64,000 nucleotides of DNA from Rhodocista pekingensis (GCF_042665545.1 NZ_JBHTCM010000008.1:1-64000), one strand, 5' to 3'; shown: positions 34,218 to 42,935, counted from the stretch's first letter. Made by a program: numbers and translations. Notes: generated from the letters alone by a model not told the origin.

Positions 34218-34568
34218 ATGCCGCCCGATCCCAAAGCCGACCTGCTGCGCCAGATGCGGGACCTCCGCCGCCGGATCGACCCCGCGGTGCTGGAAAAGGC
34301 CGCCGGTGCCGCCCGCACCCTGGAGACGGCCCGCACGGCGCCCCGGGCGCCCGGCCCGGCCGCGCAGGACCCCGCCGCCGCCGAGCCCTATGACAAGCAG
34401 GCGGCGCGGCAGGCGGTAATGCTGTTCCTCCAGGGCCGGGCCGACAACGGCCAGTTCGCCCGTCGGCTGATGGACGCGCTCCAGAAGCCGGAGGAGGCGG
34501 CGAAGGCCTACCGCAAGCCGGAGACGGCAGCGCCGAAGCCGACCGTCATCCGGCGGACGCGGGGCTGA
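34218..34568 (+). CDS. Conserved hypothetical protein, 116 residues
   Basis: This small, charged, soluble protein has no signal or membrane segment. A helical N-terminus (KADLLRQMRDLRRRIDPAVL) is followed by a Pro/Ala linker and a second helical block (QAARQAVMLFLQGRADNGQF). It ends 15 bp before the convergent AEC permease stop. Plausible start at ATG 34218; function unknown. Confidence 0.7.
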   Translation: MPPDPKADLLRQMRDLRRRIDPAVLEKAAGAARTLETARTAPRAPGPAAQDPAAAEPYDKQAARQAVMLFLQGRADNGQFARRLMDALQKPEEAAKAYRKPETAAPKPTVIRRTRG

Positions 34569-34583
34569 GGCGCTGGGTCCCGG

Positions 34584-35498
34584 TCAGGTCAGCAGCGCCA
34601 GCCAGAGCGGCAGGGTCAGCGTCGCGGCCAGGGTCTGTGCCGTGATGATCCCGGCCATCAGCCGGTGGTCGCCGCCCATCTGGCGGGCCAGCACATAGGC
34701 CGACGCCGCCGTCGGGATGGCGTTGTAGAGCACGATGACGACCAGCGGCCGTCCCGTGACACCGGCCAGCCCCGCCAGCCCCAGGGTGATCGCCGGCAGC
34801 ACCAGCAGCCGCCCGACGGAGGCCGCCAGGACCTTGCGGCCGGCCCGGCGCACGGCCGGCAGGTCCAGCCCGGCGCCCACGGCCATCAGCCCCAGCGGCA
34901 GCGCCGCCGCGGCCAGCACCTTCAGCAGCGGAGAGACGACGGGGATCTCCGGAACGCCGACGGCGTTCAGCGTGCCGCCGATCAGCACGGCCAGGATCAG
35001 CGGGTTGGTGGCCAGCAGCCGCAGCGTCGCCGGCCAGCCGCCGGTCGCCGCCCCGGTCCAGCGCGCCAGCGCCAGCACGCTCAGCACGTTCACCAGCGGC
35101 ACCACCCAGAGCACGCCCAGCGCCATCAGGGCCGTGCCCTCCGTGCCGTAGAGGGCGGCGCCGACCGCCAGGGCGATGAAGCTGTTGACCCGCACCGTGC
35201 CCTGGAAGACGGAGGTGAAGGCGGGGCCGTCCTTCGCCAGCAGCGGGCGCGCCAGCACGGTCAGCAGGGCGATGGCGAGCACCCCGCCGGCGAGCGCGAC
35301 GCCGGCCCCCAGGATGTCCACCCCGCCGAAGCTGGCGCGGGCCGTGCTGTCGATCAGCAGGGCGGGGAAGAACAGGTGGTAGGTGAGCTGCTCCGCCGGG
35401 CGCCAGAACCCGTCCTGCACCAGACCGCTCCGGCGCAGCCACGCCCCGATGACGATCAGCAGGAAAACCGGCGCCAGCGCCGCGACGACGGTGATCAT
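34584..35498 (-). CDS. AEC family transporter (auxin efflux carrier type)
   Basis: This 304-residue integral membrane protein has about ten hydrophobic segments in two similar halves, with GRPLVVIVLYNAIPTAASAY and an inner VSPLLKVLAAAALPLGLMAVGAGL typical of the AEC/BART family that exports small organic anions. ATG 35498 overlaps the ruvX stop as ATGA, so it is coupled to ruvX, an odd functional pair. Substrate unknown. Confidence 0.88.
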   Translation of the reverse strand: MITVVAALAPVFLLIVIGAWLRRSGLVQDGFWRPAEQLTYHLFFPALLIDSTARASFGGVDILGAGVALAGGVLAIALLTVLARPLLAKDGPAFTSVFQGTVRVNSFIALAVGAALYGTEGTALMALGVLWVVPLVNVLSVLALARWTGAATGGWPATLRLLATNPLILAVLIGGTLNAVGVPEIPVVSPLLKVLAAAALPLGLMAVGAGLDLPAVRRAGRKVLAASVGRLLVLPAITLGLAGLAGVTGRPLVVIVLYNAIPTAASAYVLARQMGGDHRLMAGIITAQTLAATLTLPLWLALLT

Positions 35499-36073
35499 TC
35501 GCCGCCGCCGTCGCCTCCGCCGTCGCTTCCGCCGTCTTCCCCGTCTGCGTTCCCGTCCTCGTCCCGGTCGTCGTCGCTGCCGGACGGAGCCGCATCGCCC
35601 TGGCGCAGCCGGTCCAGCGCGCCCTGGAGGATGTAGGCGGCGGCCATCTTGTCCACGACCTCGTCCCGGCGCTTCCGGGTCATGTCCCAGCCGATCATCA
35701 TGCGCTCGACCGCGCTGGTGGACAGGCGCTCGTCCCAGAAGGCGATCTCCGGTTCGAAGCCGAAGAGCTGCGGCCGTTGCAGCAGCAGCCGGGAGAACTC
35801 CCGCACCGACTGGCAGCGCGGCCCCTCCGTCCCGTCCATGTTCACCGGCAGGCCGACGACCAGGGCGCGCACGTCGCGGTCGCGCATGGCGCGGGCCAGC
35901 TCCTGCGCGTCCTGGGTGAACTTGGTGCGGCGGATCGTGCCGACCGGGGAAGCGACGCTCAGCCCCGGGTCGGAAACGGCCAGCCCGATCGTCTTCTCGC
36001 CCAGGTCCAGCCCCATCAGGCGCCCGTTCCGGGGCAGGCTGGCCTTCAGTTCCATGAGGTTGCGGATTGCCAT
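35495..36073 (-). CDS. ruvX: RuvX/YqgF family nuclease with acidic tail
   Basis: This 192-residue RNase H-fold protein has RLMGLDLGEKTIGLAVSD (catalytic Asp), VVGLPVNMDGTEG and FWDERLSTSAVER. The family is linked to 16S rRNA pre-processing and to Holliday-junction resolution. The domain ends near residue 158; a further 34 residues of Asp, Gly, Glu and Ser repeats (SGSDDDRDEDGNADGEDGG and more) form a disordered acidic tail not present in E. coli YqgF. The gene is divergent from gatC, a common alphaproteobacterial arrangement. Confidence 0.92.
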   Translation of the reverse strand: MAIRNLMELKASLPRNGRLMGLDLGEKTIGLAVSDPGLSVASPVGTIRRTKFTQDAQELARAMRDRDVRALVVGLPVNMDGTEGPRCQSVREFSRLLLQRPQLFGFEPEIAFWDERLSTSAVERMMIGWDMTRKRRDEVVDKMAAAYILQGALDRLRQGDAAPSGSDDDRDEDGNADGEDGGSDGGGDGGGE

Positions 36074-36154
36074 TGTCGGATGCTACCTTCCGCGCGGCGT
36101 TCGCCGGCTCCTTCGGGGGCGCGGCCCCTCTATCCATGCATGAGACTTAGCAGC

Positions 36155-36442
36155 ATGTCGCTCGACAAGGCTACCGTGGCGAAGATCGCGCATCTCGCCC
36201 GCATCCGTGTCCCGGAGGAAGAGCAGGAGCATCTGGCCCAGGAGCTGAACGGTATCCTGGGCTGGGTCGAACAGCTCGGCGAGGTGGACACGGACGGGGT
36301 GCAACCGATCACCAGCAACGTGGCCCAGACGCTGCGCCGCCGCCAGGACGTGGTGACCGACGGGGGCTACCCGGAAAAGGTGGTCGCCAACGCGCCCGAG
36401 GGTGCCGAGCATTTCTTCGCCGTTCCGAAGGTTGTCGAGTGA
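36155..36442 (+). CDS. gatC: Asp-tRNA(Asn)/Glu-tRNA(Gln) amidotransferase subunit C
   Basis: This 95-residue small subunit of GatCAB stabilises GatA. The family pattern KIAHLARIRVPEEE, ILGWVEQLGEVDTDGV and VVANAPEGAEHFFAVPKVVE is clear. Its stop overlaps the gatA start (TGATG). GatCAB converts misacylated Glu-tRNA(Gln) and Asp-tRNA(Asn); no gatB is visible within the window after gatA. Confidence 0.97.
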   Translation: MSLDKATVAKIAHLARIRVPEEEQEHLAQELNGILGWVEQLGEVDTDGVQPITSNVAQTLRRRQDVVTDGGYPEKVVANAPEGAEHFFAVPKVVE

Positions 36443-38007
36443 TGATGTCGCTGAACCATCTGACCATGGCCGAGGCCCTGGCGGGCCTGCGCGCCGGGGA
36501 GTTCACCGCCACCGAACTGACCGAGGCGCATCTGCGCGCGGTCGAGGCGACCCGCGGTCTGAACATCTTCATAACCGAGACGGCGGACATCGCCCTGCGC
36601 CAGGCCAAGGCCGCGGACGAGCGCTATGCCGCCGGCACCGCGCTGCCGATGGACGGCCTGCCCATCGCGGTGAAGGACCTGTTCTGCACCGAGGGCGTGC
36701 TGACCACCGCGGCCAGCCACATCCTGGACGGCTTCAAGCCGCCCTATGAATCCTCCGTCACGGCCAATCTCTGGCGCGACGGCGCGGTCATGCTGGGCAA
36801 GGTGAACCTGGACGAGTTCGCCATGGGCTCGGCCAACATCACCAGCTACTACGGCCCGGTCATCAGCCCCTGGTCGAAGGGTCGCCGCGTCCAGCGCGAC
36901 GCCGCCCCGGCCGGGTCCGGCGTGCTGGCCGAGGTGGCGGAGGCGTTCCGCCAGCCGCAGCCCGTGACCGAGTGGGAATGGGAGCGCAAGCTCGTCCCCG
37001 GCGGCTCCTCGGGCGGGTCGGCCGCGGCGGTCGCGGCGCGCGTCGCCATGGCCGCCACCGGCACGGACACCGGCGGGTCCATCCGCCAGCCGGCCAGCTT
37101 CGTCGGCATCGTCGGCCTGAAGCCGACCTATGGCCGCTGCTCCCGCTGGGGCATCGTCGCCTTCGCCTCCTCGCTCGATCAGGCCGGGCCGATGACCCGC
37201 ACCGTGCGGGATGCGGCGATCATGCTCCGCTCCATGGCCGGCTTCGACCCGAAGGACAGCACCTCGGCCGACGTGCCGGTGCCGGACTATGAGAAGGCGA
37301 TCACCGGCGACATCCGCGGCCTGCGCGTCGGCATCCCGCGCGAGTACCGGGTGGACGGCATGCCGGCCGAGATCGACCGGCTCTGGCAGCAGGGGGTGGA
37401 GTGGCTGAAGGCCGCCGGCGCCGTGCCGGTGGAGATCAGCCTGCCGCACACGAAGTACGCCCTGCCGGCCTACTACATCGTCGCCCCCGCGGAAGCCTCC
37501 TCCAACCTCGCCCGCTACGACGGCGTGCGCTTCGGCCTGCGCGTCGAGGGCAAGGACCTGAAGGAGATGTACGAGAACACCCGCGGCGAGGGCTTCGGCC
37601 GCGAGGTGCGCCGCCGCATCCTGATCGGCACCTACGTGCTCTCGGCCGGCTACTACGACGCCTATTACCTGAAGGCCCAGAAGGTGCGCGCCCGCATCGC
37701 CGAGGACTTCACCAAGGCGTGGGAGCAGTGCGACGTCATCCTGACGCCGACGGCGCCCAATACCGCCTTCGGCATCGGCGAGAAGATGGACGACCCCATC
37801 GCCATGTACCTGAACGACGTGTTCACGGTGCCGGCGAACCTCGCGGGTCTGCCGGGTATGTCGGTTCCGGCCGGGCTGGCCGGCAACGGCCTGCCGCTGG
37901 GGCTGCAACTCGTCGGCCGGCCGTTCGACGAGGCGACGCTCATCCGCGCCGCCGCCGTGCTGGAACAGGCGGCCGGCCCGCAGCCGCTGCCGCCGGTCCA
38001 CGCGTGA
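36442..38007 (+). CDS. gatA: GatCAB amidotransferase subunit A
   Basis: This 521-residue amidase releases ammonia from glutamine for tRNA amidation. The Ser-cisSer-Lys triad is visible: Lys in LPIAVKDLFC, Ser in LVPGGSSGGSAAA and in GTDTGGSIRQPAS. Between SPW (about 149) and LVPGGSSGG lies a stretch of about 45 residues (KGRRVQRDAAPAGSGVLAEV, then FRQPQPVTEWEWERK), longer than the 8-12 residues I know from other GatA proteins. ATG 36442 forms a TGATG overlap with gatC; a GTG three bases earlier is possible. Confidence 0.95.
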   Translation: MMSLNHLTMAEALAGLRAGEFTATELTEAHLRAVEATRGLNIFITETADIALRQAKAADERYAAGTALPMDGLPIAVKDLFCTEGVLTTAASHILDGFKPPYESSVTANLWRDGAVMLGKVNLDEFAMGSANITSYYGPVISPWSKGRRVQRDAAPAGSGVLAEVAEAFRQPQPVTEWEWERKLVPGGSSGGSAAAVAARVAMAATGTDTGGSIRQPASFVGIVGLKPTYGRCSRWGIVAFASSLDQAGPMTRTVRDAAIMLRSMAGFDPKDSTSADVPVPDYEKAITGDIRGLRVGIPREYRVDGMPAEIDRLWQQGVEWLKAAGAVPVEISLPHTKYALPAYYIVAPAEASSNLARYDGVRFGLRVEGKDLKEMYENTRGEGFGREVRRRILIGTYVLSAGYYDAYYLKAQKVRARIAEDFTKAWEQCDVILTPTAPNTAFGIGEKMDDPIAMYLNDVFTVPANLAGLPGMSVPAGLAGNGLPLGLQLVGRPFDEATLIRAAAVLEQAAGPQPLPPVHA

Positions 38008-38240
38008 GCCGCAGAACCGGCGGGCATCGGCGGGGGGGCTGAGCCGGCTGGTCATCGGGGGCAGCCGGGCCGCCTTCCGGTTTGGGGGCTGCCTGGCGTG
38101 TAGTGAGGAAAGCGATGCCCGATGGTTGTGGGGCCCGCTTTCCTCAATCCTCTGGTTTTGTTGTTGGGCCTCTGGTTTTGGTGTTGGGAATGGCGTAATT
38201 TAGTGTTCAGGGAATGCTTGTGGCTTGCCGGGGGGCATTC

Positions 38241-39701
38241 ATGGGCATTAAGGGGAACGCTTGCGCCACGAGTGAGCTTCAAGGCTGTCTTTATCTGATC
38301 GGCAGCGTGCTTGTTCTGAAGTATTTCGTGTTTTTTCTGGATTCGACGCCTCGTTTCTTCATGGGCGATTCGGCCAGCTATATTCACACGGCCATGACGG
38401 GTTGGATTCCGTCAGACCGGTCGTTCCTGTACGGGTACCTGATCCGCATCTTCTCGGGCCCCCAGGATGGACTGACCACCTTTCTGGCAGTCCAGGTCCT
38501 TGTTTCGGCAGGTGCGGCGATCCTTGCCGGTCTGGCTGCCCGGATCGCTGCCGGGGCCAGCATGGGGACCGCTACGGTGGTCGCCCTGGTCGTCAGTCTG
38601 GAACCTTTGCAGCTCGCCTACGAACGCTATGTCATGGCGGAAACATTCGCCGGACTCATGCTCGCTATCCTGGTTGTTTCCGCCCTCTGGTATCTGCGGA
38701 AGCCGGCTCTTCTCCCGCTTCTGTCTTTTGTCGGTGCGGGAATCGGACTGGTTTCGCTACGCCTCAATACGGTTCCCCTGGTCTGGTCATTGGCGTTCAT
38801 TCTGCCGGTTCTTTCTGTTGCCAGATTTCCTGGAACGTCTTTTGGACCTTTCCGGAATCCGAACTCTGCCCGGTTCGCCAGGGTTGCCCTGCATGTCGTG
38901 TTGCTGCTGGCGCTGACCGCGGTGACCCATGGGGTCTATCGACATGTTTATGGAGCCCTGCGGGATGGTCCCCCGGGCTATCAACATGCGGATGGACTGT
39001 TTGCTGTTGCCGGGTGGGCGCCCCTGATACGGGCCGATGCGTTCCCGGATGCGTTTCTGGCCGAGCAGATTCTATCGGCGGTGGCGATCGACCTTTCCGA
39101 TCCGGGCAACCGCGAGGCACAGCGCTGGTCTCCGACCGGAATTTCGTATTGCTTCGAGCAGGTTATCGGAAATCCCTACGATGCCAACCGACTGGCCAGG
39201 GAGGTGGCGTTCCGGGCAGCGTTGAATGATCCGGTCGCAGTGTTCCGGCTGGGGTTTCATACAGTATCCCGATACCTGGACCCGGGGCAGATACGCGCAT
39301 CATTGCGATGGGATCAGGGTGAGAACCCGATCACAGAGAATTTAGCGTCTGATCTTCGTTCGGTTTTTGCTGTTGATGTTGCCCGTTCTGTCGAGCCGAG
39401 TCCTGTCCGGTCATGGCATGGTTTTCCGGTCAACTGGTATATTTTGCTGCCTTTGATGCCGTGCGTTGCGTTTCTGTGCATTCCCTTCGTGCCGACCTGT
39501 TCGCGTCCGGAGGTCGGATTTCTTGTGATCGTTGGATTCGGGCTCGTGGCCTGCGGTCCCTTTCTCGGCACAATGACAGTGGTGCGCTATCTCCACCCGC
39601 TGGCATGGCTGAACATGGTTCTGTTTGCAGTCATAGGGCACTCTCTTCTGAAGGCGAGGCTATCCGCTCAGAAGGCGTCTCCGGTGGCATTCGGGCTGTG
39701 A
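38241..39701 (+). CDS. Polytopic membrane protein, possibly glycosyltransferase-like
   Basis: This protein of about 486 residues has roughly ten hydrophobic segments and an early acidic loop (FFLDSTPRFFMGDSASYIHT) resembling the catalytic-loop area of GT39/GT83-type dolichyl/undecaprenyl sugar transferases, although the exact family is not clear. A long extramembrane part with Arg/Asp/Tyr lies at about 230-350, followed by a C-terminal membrane block. Its codon use is visibly less GC-rich than its neighbours. ATG 38241 has GGGGGG upstream; ATG 38214 is an alternative with poorer spacing. It has no operon partner and may be horizontally acquired. The 233-bp gap before it holds no gene; GTTTTGTTGTTGG repeats near 38153-38188 are T-rich. 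Confidence 0.6.
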   Translation: MGIKGNACATSELQGCLYLIGSVLVLKYFVFFLDSTPRFFMGDSASYIHTAMTGWIPSDRSFLYGYLIRIFSGPQDGLTTFLAVQVLVSAGAAILAGLAARIAAGASMGTATVVALVVSLEPLQLAYERYVMAETFAGLMLAILVVSALWYLRKPALLPLLSFVGAGIGLVSLRLNTVPLVWSLAFILPVLSVARFPGTSFGPFRNPNSARFARVALHVVLLLALTAVTHGVYRHVYGALRDGPPGYQHADGLFAVAGWAPLIRADAFPDAFLAEQILSAVAIDLSDPGNREAQRWSPTGISYCFEQVIGNPYDANRLAREVAFRAALNDPVAVFRLGFHTVSRYLDPGQIRASLRWDQGENPITENLASDLRSVFAVDVARSVEPSPVRSWHGFPVNWYILLPLMPCVAFLCIPFVPTCSRPEVGFLVIVGFGLVACGPFLGTMTVVRYLHPLAWLNMVLFAVIGHSLLKARLSAQKASPVAFGL

Positions 39702-39973
39702 CCTCTGCGGTATGACGGTCGACGAAGGTCGGGCCGCCTTGATGTCGTGCTGCCTGACAGGGCAGCCGTTCGCCGGAAGGAAGGGACCATGCCGGTCATC
39801 GGGTGGCTTACCCCCTCTGGTGGCGGGGTGCTCCCCTTCCGGTCGCGGGCGGGCGCGTGCCGGTCCGCGGTGTCGTCTGTTTCCTCACCGGGTCCGCGGG
39901 CATCGCCCGCCGGACGGAGGTGACGGCGCGACGCCGCAGCTCTCCGCCGGAACGGCGCCGAAGAGGGAGCCAG

Positions 39974-40828
39974 ATGCCGATCCAGTCCCGCCGGGCCGCC
40001 TTGCCGGCCCTCCGCCCGACCCTCGGTCGGCCCCTGTCCGCCGCCCTGCTGGCGGCCGCTGTCGCCGCTTCCATGGTCGTGCTGCCGCTGCGGCCCGCCG
40101 TCGGCCAGTACGACGTACCCTACGTGCCGACGCCGCAGCCGGTGGTGGATGCCATGCTGGAGATGGCGCAGGTCGGCTCCGGCGACTATCTGATCGACCT
40201 CGGCTCCGGCGACGGCCGGATCGTCGTCACCGCGGCGCAGAAGTTCGGCACGCCCGGGATGGGCGTGGATCTGAACCCCGAGCGTATCGCCGAGGGCAAT
40301 GCCAATGCCGAACGGGCCGGCGTCACCGACAAGGTGAAGTTCGTCCGCCAGGACCTGTTCAAGACCGACATCTCCGACGCGACGGTACTGACCATGTACC
40401 TGCTGCCGCAGGTCAATCTGCGCCTGCGGCCGGTCGTGCTCGATACCCTCGCGCCCGGCACCCGGATCGTCTCCCATGCCTTCGACATGGGCGACTGGAC
40501 GCCCGACGAGACGCGGACGGTGGAGGGCAAGCGCCTCTTCCGCTGGGTGGTGCCGGCCAAGGTCAGCGGCACCTGGGACCTGCGCTCCGAGGGCGGCGGC
40601 GCGCGCCTGACGCTGGACCAGACCTATCAGCAGTTCGACGGGGCCGTGCGGGCCGACTCCGGCATGGCCCGGCTCACCGGCGGTCGCCTGGAGGGCAAGG
40701 ACATCCGCTTCACCCTGGCGATGGAGGACGGGCAGGCCCGCACCTACACCGGCACGGTCGAGGGCGACCGGATGAGCGGCACGGTGGAGGGCGGCGGCAC
40801 CTGGACCGCCGAGCGCACGGGCGGCTGA
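39974..40828 (+). CDS. Class I SAM-dependent methyltransferase with N-terminal signal/anchor
   Basis: This 284-residue protein begins with a basic region and a hydrophobic segment (PLSAALLAAAVAASMVVLPL, about 20-39), possibly cleaved near PAVGQ or kept as an anchor. It then has a Rossmann methyltransferase domain with DYLIDLGSGDGRIVVTAA (motif I, about 71-88) and GMGVDLNPERIAEG. The YVPTPQPVVDAML entry and overall pattern resemble the FAM173/ATPSCKMT lysine methyltransferase group. A C-terminal beta-rich part (about 190-284; DQTYQQFDGAVRADSG) is extra. ATG 39974 has GAGGGAG upstream. It lies 4 bp from an APC permease. SAM availability outside the cytoplasm is doubtful, so membrane anchoring with the enzyme inside is plausible. 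Confidence 0.75.
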   Translation: MPIQSRRAALPALRPTLGRPLSAALLAAAVAASMVVLPLRPAVGQYDVPYVPTPQPVVDAMLEMAQVGSGDYLIDLGSGDGRIVVTAAQKFGTPGMGVDLNPERIAEGNANAERAGVTDKVKFVRQDLFKTDISDATVLTMYLLPQVNLRLRPVVLDTLAPGTRIVSHAFDMGDWTPDETRTVEGKRLFRWVVPAKVSGTWDLRSEGGGARLTLDQTYQQFDGAVRADSGMARLTGGRLEGKDIRFTLAMEDGQARTYTGTVEGDRMSGTVEGGGTWTAERTGG

Positions 40829-40831
40829 GGC

Positions 40832-42190
40832 GTGGCGACAGGGAAGGGGCCGGCGCCCGCGCGCCGGCTCTCGGTGACCGACGGCGTGGCTCTGCTCGTC
40901 GGCACTGTCGTCGGCGTCGGCACTGTCGTCGGCGTCGGCATCTTCAAAGCCCCGGCCATGGTGGCGGCCAGTTCGGGCAGCACCACCGATTTCCTGCTGC
41001 TCTGGGGGGCAGGGGCGCTGGTCTCCTTCATCGGTACCCTCTGCTACGCGGAACTGGCGACGACACAGACCGATGCCGGCGGCGAGTACAGCATCCTGAC
41101 CCGCGCCTGGGGCGGTACGGTCGGTTTCCTGTTCGCCTGGGGCCGGCTGGCGGTGATCCAGACCGGCGCCATCGCGGCGGTCGCCTTCGTCTTCGGGGAC
41201 TACGCCCAGGAACTGGCGCCACTGGGGCCGTTCGGCGCCTCGATCTATGCCGCCACGGCCGTCACCCTGCTGACAGCCGTCAATCTGCGCGGCGCCCCGA
41301 CCGGGGCGCGGACGCAGACCGTGCTGACCGGCACGCTGGTGCTGGGAACGGCGGTGCTCGCGGCCTCGGCCCTGCTGTACGGCGGGACGCCGCCGGAACC
41401 CGGCGTGTCCTCCGCGGGCACGACGGTGGCCGGCATGGCGATGATCTTCGTGCTGCTGACCTATGGCGGCTGGAACGAGGCCGCCTATCTGGCGGGCGAA
41501 CTGCGCGACGTGCGCCGGGGCATGGTGCGCGTGCTGGTCATCGGCATCGGGGCCGTGGCGGCGCTCTATCTGACGATCAACCTCGCCTATGTCTCCGTGC
41601 TCGGGCTCGACCGGCTGGCAGGGGCCTCGACCGTCGCCATCGACCTCGCCGGGGAGACACTGGGCGGACGGGCGGGGCAGGTGGTCGGCCTGCTGGTCGC
41701 GCTGGCGACGCTCAGCACCGTGAACGCCACCATCTTCACCGGCGCGCGCGCCTCCTATGCCCTGGGGCGGGACTATCCGCGGTTCGGCTTCCTGGGGCGC
41801 TGGGACGGGCAGCGTGACACGCCCGGCGGGGCGCTGCTGGTGCAGGGGGTGGTGGCACTGCTGCTGATCGTCCTGGGCACCCCGGCGCGCGACAGCTTCG
41901 CCGCCATGGTGGAATTCACCGCACCGGTGTTCTGGCTGTTCCTGCTGATGACGGGGCTGGCCCTGTTCCGCTTCCGGGCGATGCGGTTGCCGGCGGCGTT
42001 CCGGGTACCGTTCTACCCGCTGACGCCGATCGCCTTCTGTCTGGCCTGCCTGTTCATGCTGCACGCCAGCCTGGCCTACACCGGCATCGGAGCGCTGTTC
42101 GGTATCCTGGCACTGGCGGCAGGCCTGCCGGCGCTGGTCTGGGCACGGCGGCCGGTGGAAGGCGCACGGGCGGTACGGCCGCCGGCCTGA
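40832..42190 (+). CDS. APC family amino acid permease
   Basis: This 452-residue secondary transporter of the amino acid/polyamine/organocation superfamily has about 12 membrane segments. TM1 contains the substrate-binding GVGIF motif, and TM6 has FVLLTYGGWNEAAYLAGE. TM1 reads GTVVGVGTVVGVGIF because of an exact 18-bp duplication at 40901-40936, which adds six residues. The start (GTG 40832) is 3 bases after the methyltransferase stop. Function depends on whether the duplication is tolerated. Substrate unknown. Confidence 0.88.
   Translation: MATGKGPAPARRLSVTDGVALLVGTVVGVGTVVGVGIFKAPAMVAASSGSTTDFLLLWGAGALVSFIGTLCYAELATTQTDAGGEYSILTRAWGGTVGFLFAWGRLAVIQTGAIAAVAFVFGDYAQELAPLGPFGASIYAATAVTLLTAVNLRGAPTGARTQTVLTGTLVLGTAVLAASALLYGGTPPEPGVSSAGTTVAGMAMIFVLLTYGGWNEAAYLAGELRDVRRGMVRVLVIGIGAVAALYLTINLAYVSVLGLDRLAGASTVAIDLAGETLGGRAGQVVGLLVALATLSTVNATIFTGARASYALGRDYPRFGFLGRWDGQRDTPGGALLVQGVVALLLIVLGTPARDSFAAMVEFTAPVFWLFLLMTGLALFRFRAMRLPAAFRVPFYPLTPIAFCLACLFMLHASLAYTGIGALFGILALAAGLPALVWARRPVEGARAVRPPA
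40901..40936. repeat. Perfect 18-bp tandem duplication inside TM1 of the APC permease
   Basis: GGCACTGTCGTCGGCGTC occurs twice without a mismatch (40901-40918 and 40919-40936). It adds the residues GTVVGV once more just before GIF. The reading frame is preserved. Confidence 0.95.
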
Positions 42191-42227
42191 CCGCCGGCCG
42201 CATCCGATCCTGTCGGACGCCCCCGCC

Positions 42228-42935
42228 TCAGCGGCGGCGGGAAGATGCTCCGCGGCTGGCCTTCTCGATGTCCGAGGGGTCCCAGACGGCATTGCGCCGA
42301 CGGCGGCGGCCGCCCTTGTCGGCATCCTCCGTCACCACCGGGGCCGGCTTGCGTCCGCGCGGGCGCGGCGATAGCGACAGAGCGGGGGCGTCGTCCCCGT
42401 CCTCATCCCCCTCGTCCTCTCCCACGTCCCCGTCCTCTCCCTCATCCCCGTCGTCGGAGGCGAGGGGGGCGGGCAGGGCATCGTCGGTCGGCCGCTCCGC
42501 GTCCGCGGCGTCCTCGTCCACATAGGGAGCGATCGCCCGCAGGAGCGATGCCACCGCATCGGAGACTTCCGGGGGCGAGTTCTTCCAGGCCCGGAGAAGG
42601 TCCAGTTCCCGGCGAGACAGGATAGGGGACTGCTGTTCCGCGAACCCGGTCGTCGTCTGCGGCGGCTTCTTCAGGTCCGGCAGATCCAGGCCGTCGAAGA
42701 AGAAGGTCAGCGGAACATCAAGAATTTCGGCAAGTCTGTACAGCTTGCCAACGGAAACTCTGTTCGAGCCTCGCTCGTACTTCTGGACCTGCTGGAAGGT
42801 GATCCCTAGAGTTCGGGCCAGATCGGACTGGCTCATTCCCAGCAGGCCACGACGCAGCCGGATACGGCTGGCGACATGGCTTTCGATCACGTTTTCCAGG
42901 GCGGCGACGGCGGCATTCTTGGTTCTTCTGGGCAT
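42228..42935 (-). CDS. XRE-family transcriptional regulator with acidic/basic tail
   Basis: This 235-residue protein has a Cro/C1-type helix-turn-helix near residues 25-80 (MSQSDLARTLGITFQQVQKY, then ERGSNRVSVGKLYRLAEIL), a form common in alphaproteobacteria, and a short LTFFFDGLDLPDL segment. Past about residue 125 the protein is low complexity: an acidic run (DDGDEGEDGDVGEDEGDEDG) followed by basic, Arg-rich ends (GGRRRRRNAVW, RGASSRRR). ATG 42935 excludes a Pro/Gly-rich upstream extension. Targets unknown. Confidence 0.85.
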   Translation of the reverse strand: MPRRTKNAAVAALENVIESHVASRIRLRRGLLGMSQSDLARTLGITFQQVQKYERGSNRVSVGKLYRLAEILDVPLTFFFDGLDLPDLKKPPQTTTGFAEQQSPILSRRELDLLRAWKNSPPEVSDAVASLLRAIAPYVDEDAADAERPTDDALPAPLASDDGDEGEDGDVGEDEGDEDGDDAPALSLSPRPRGRKPAPVVTEDADKGGRRRRRNAVWDPSDIEKASRGASSRRR

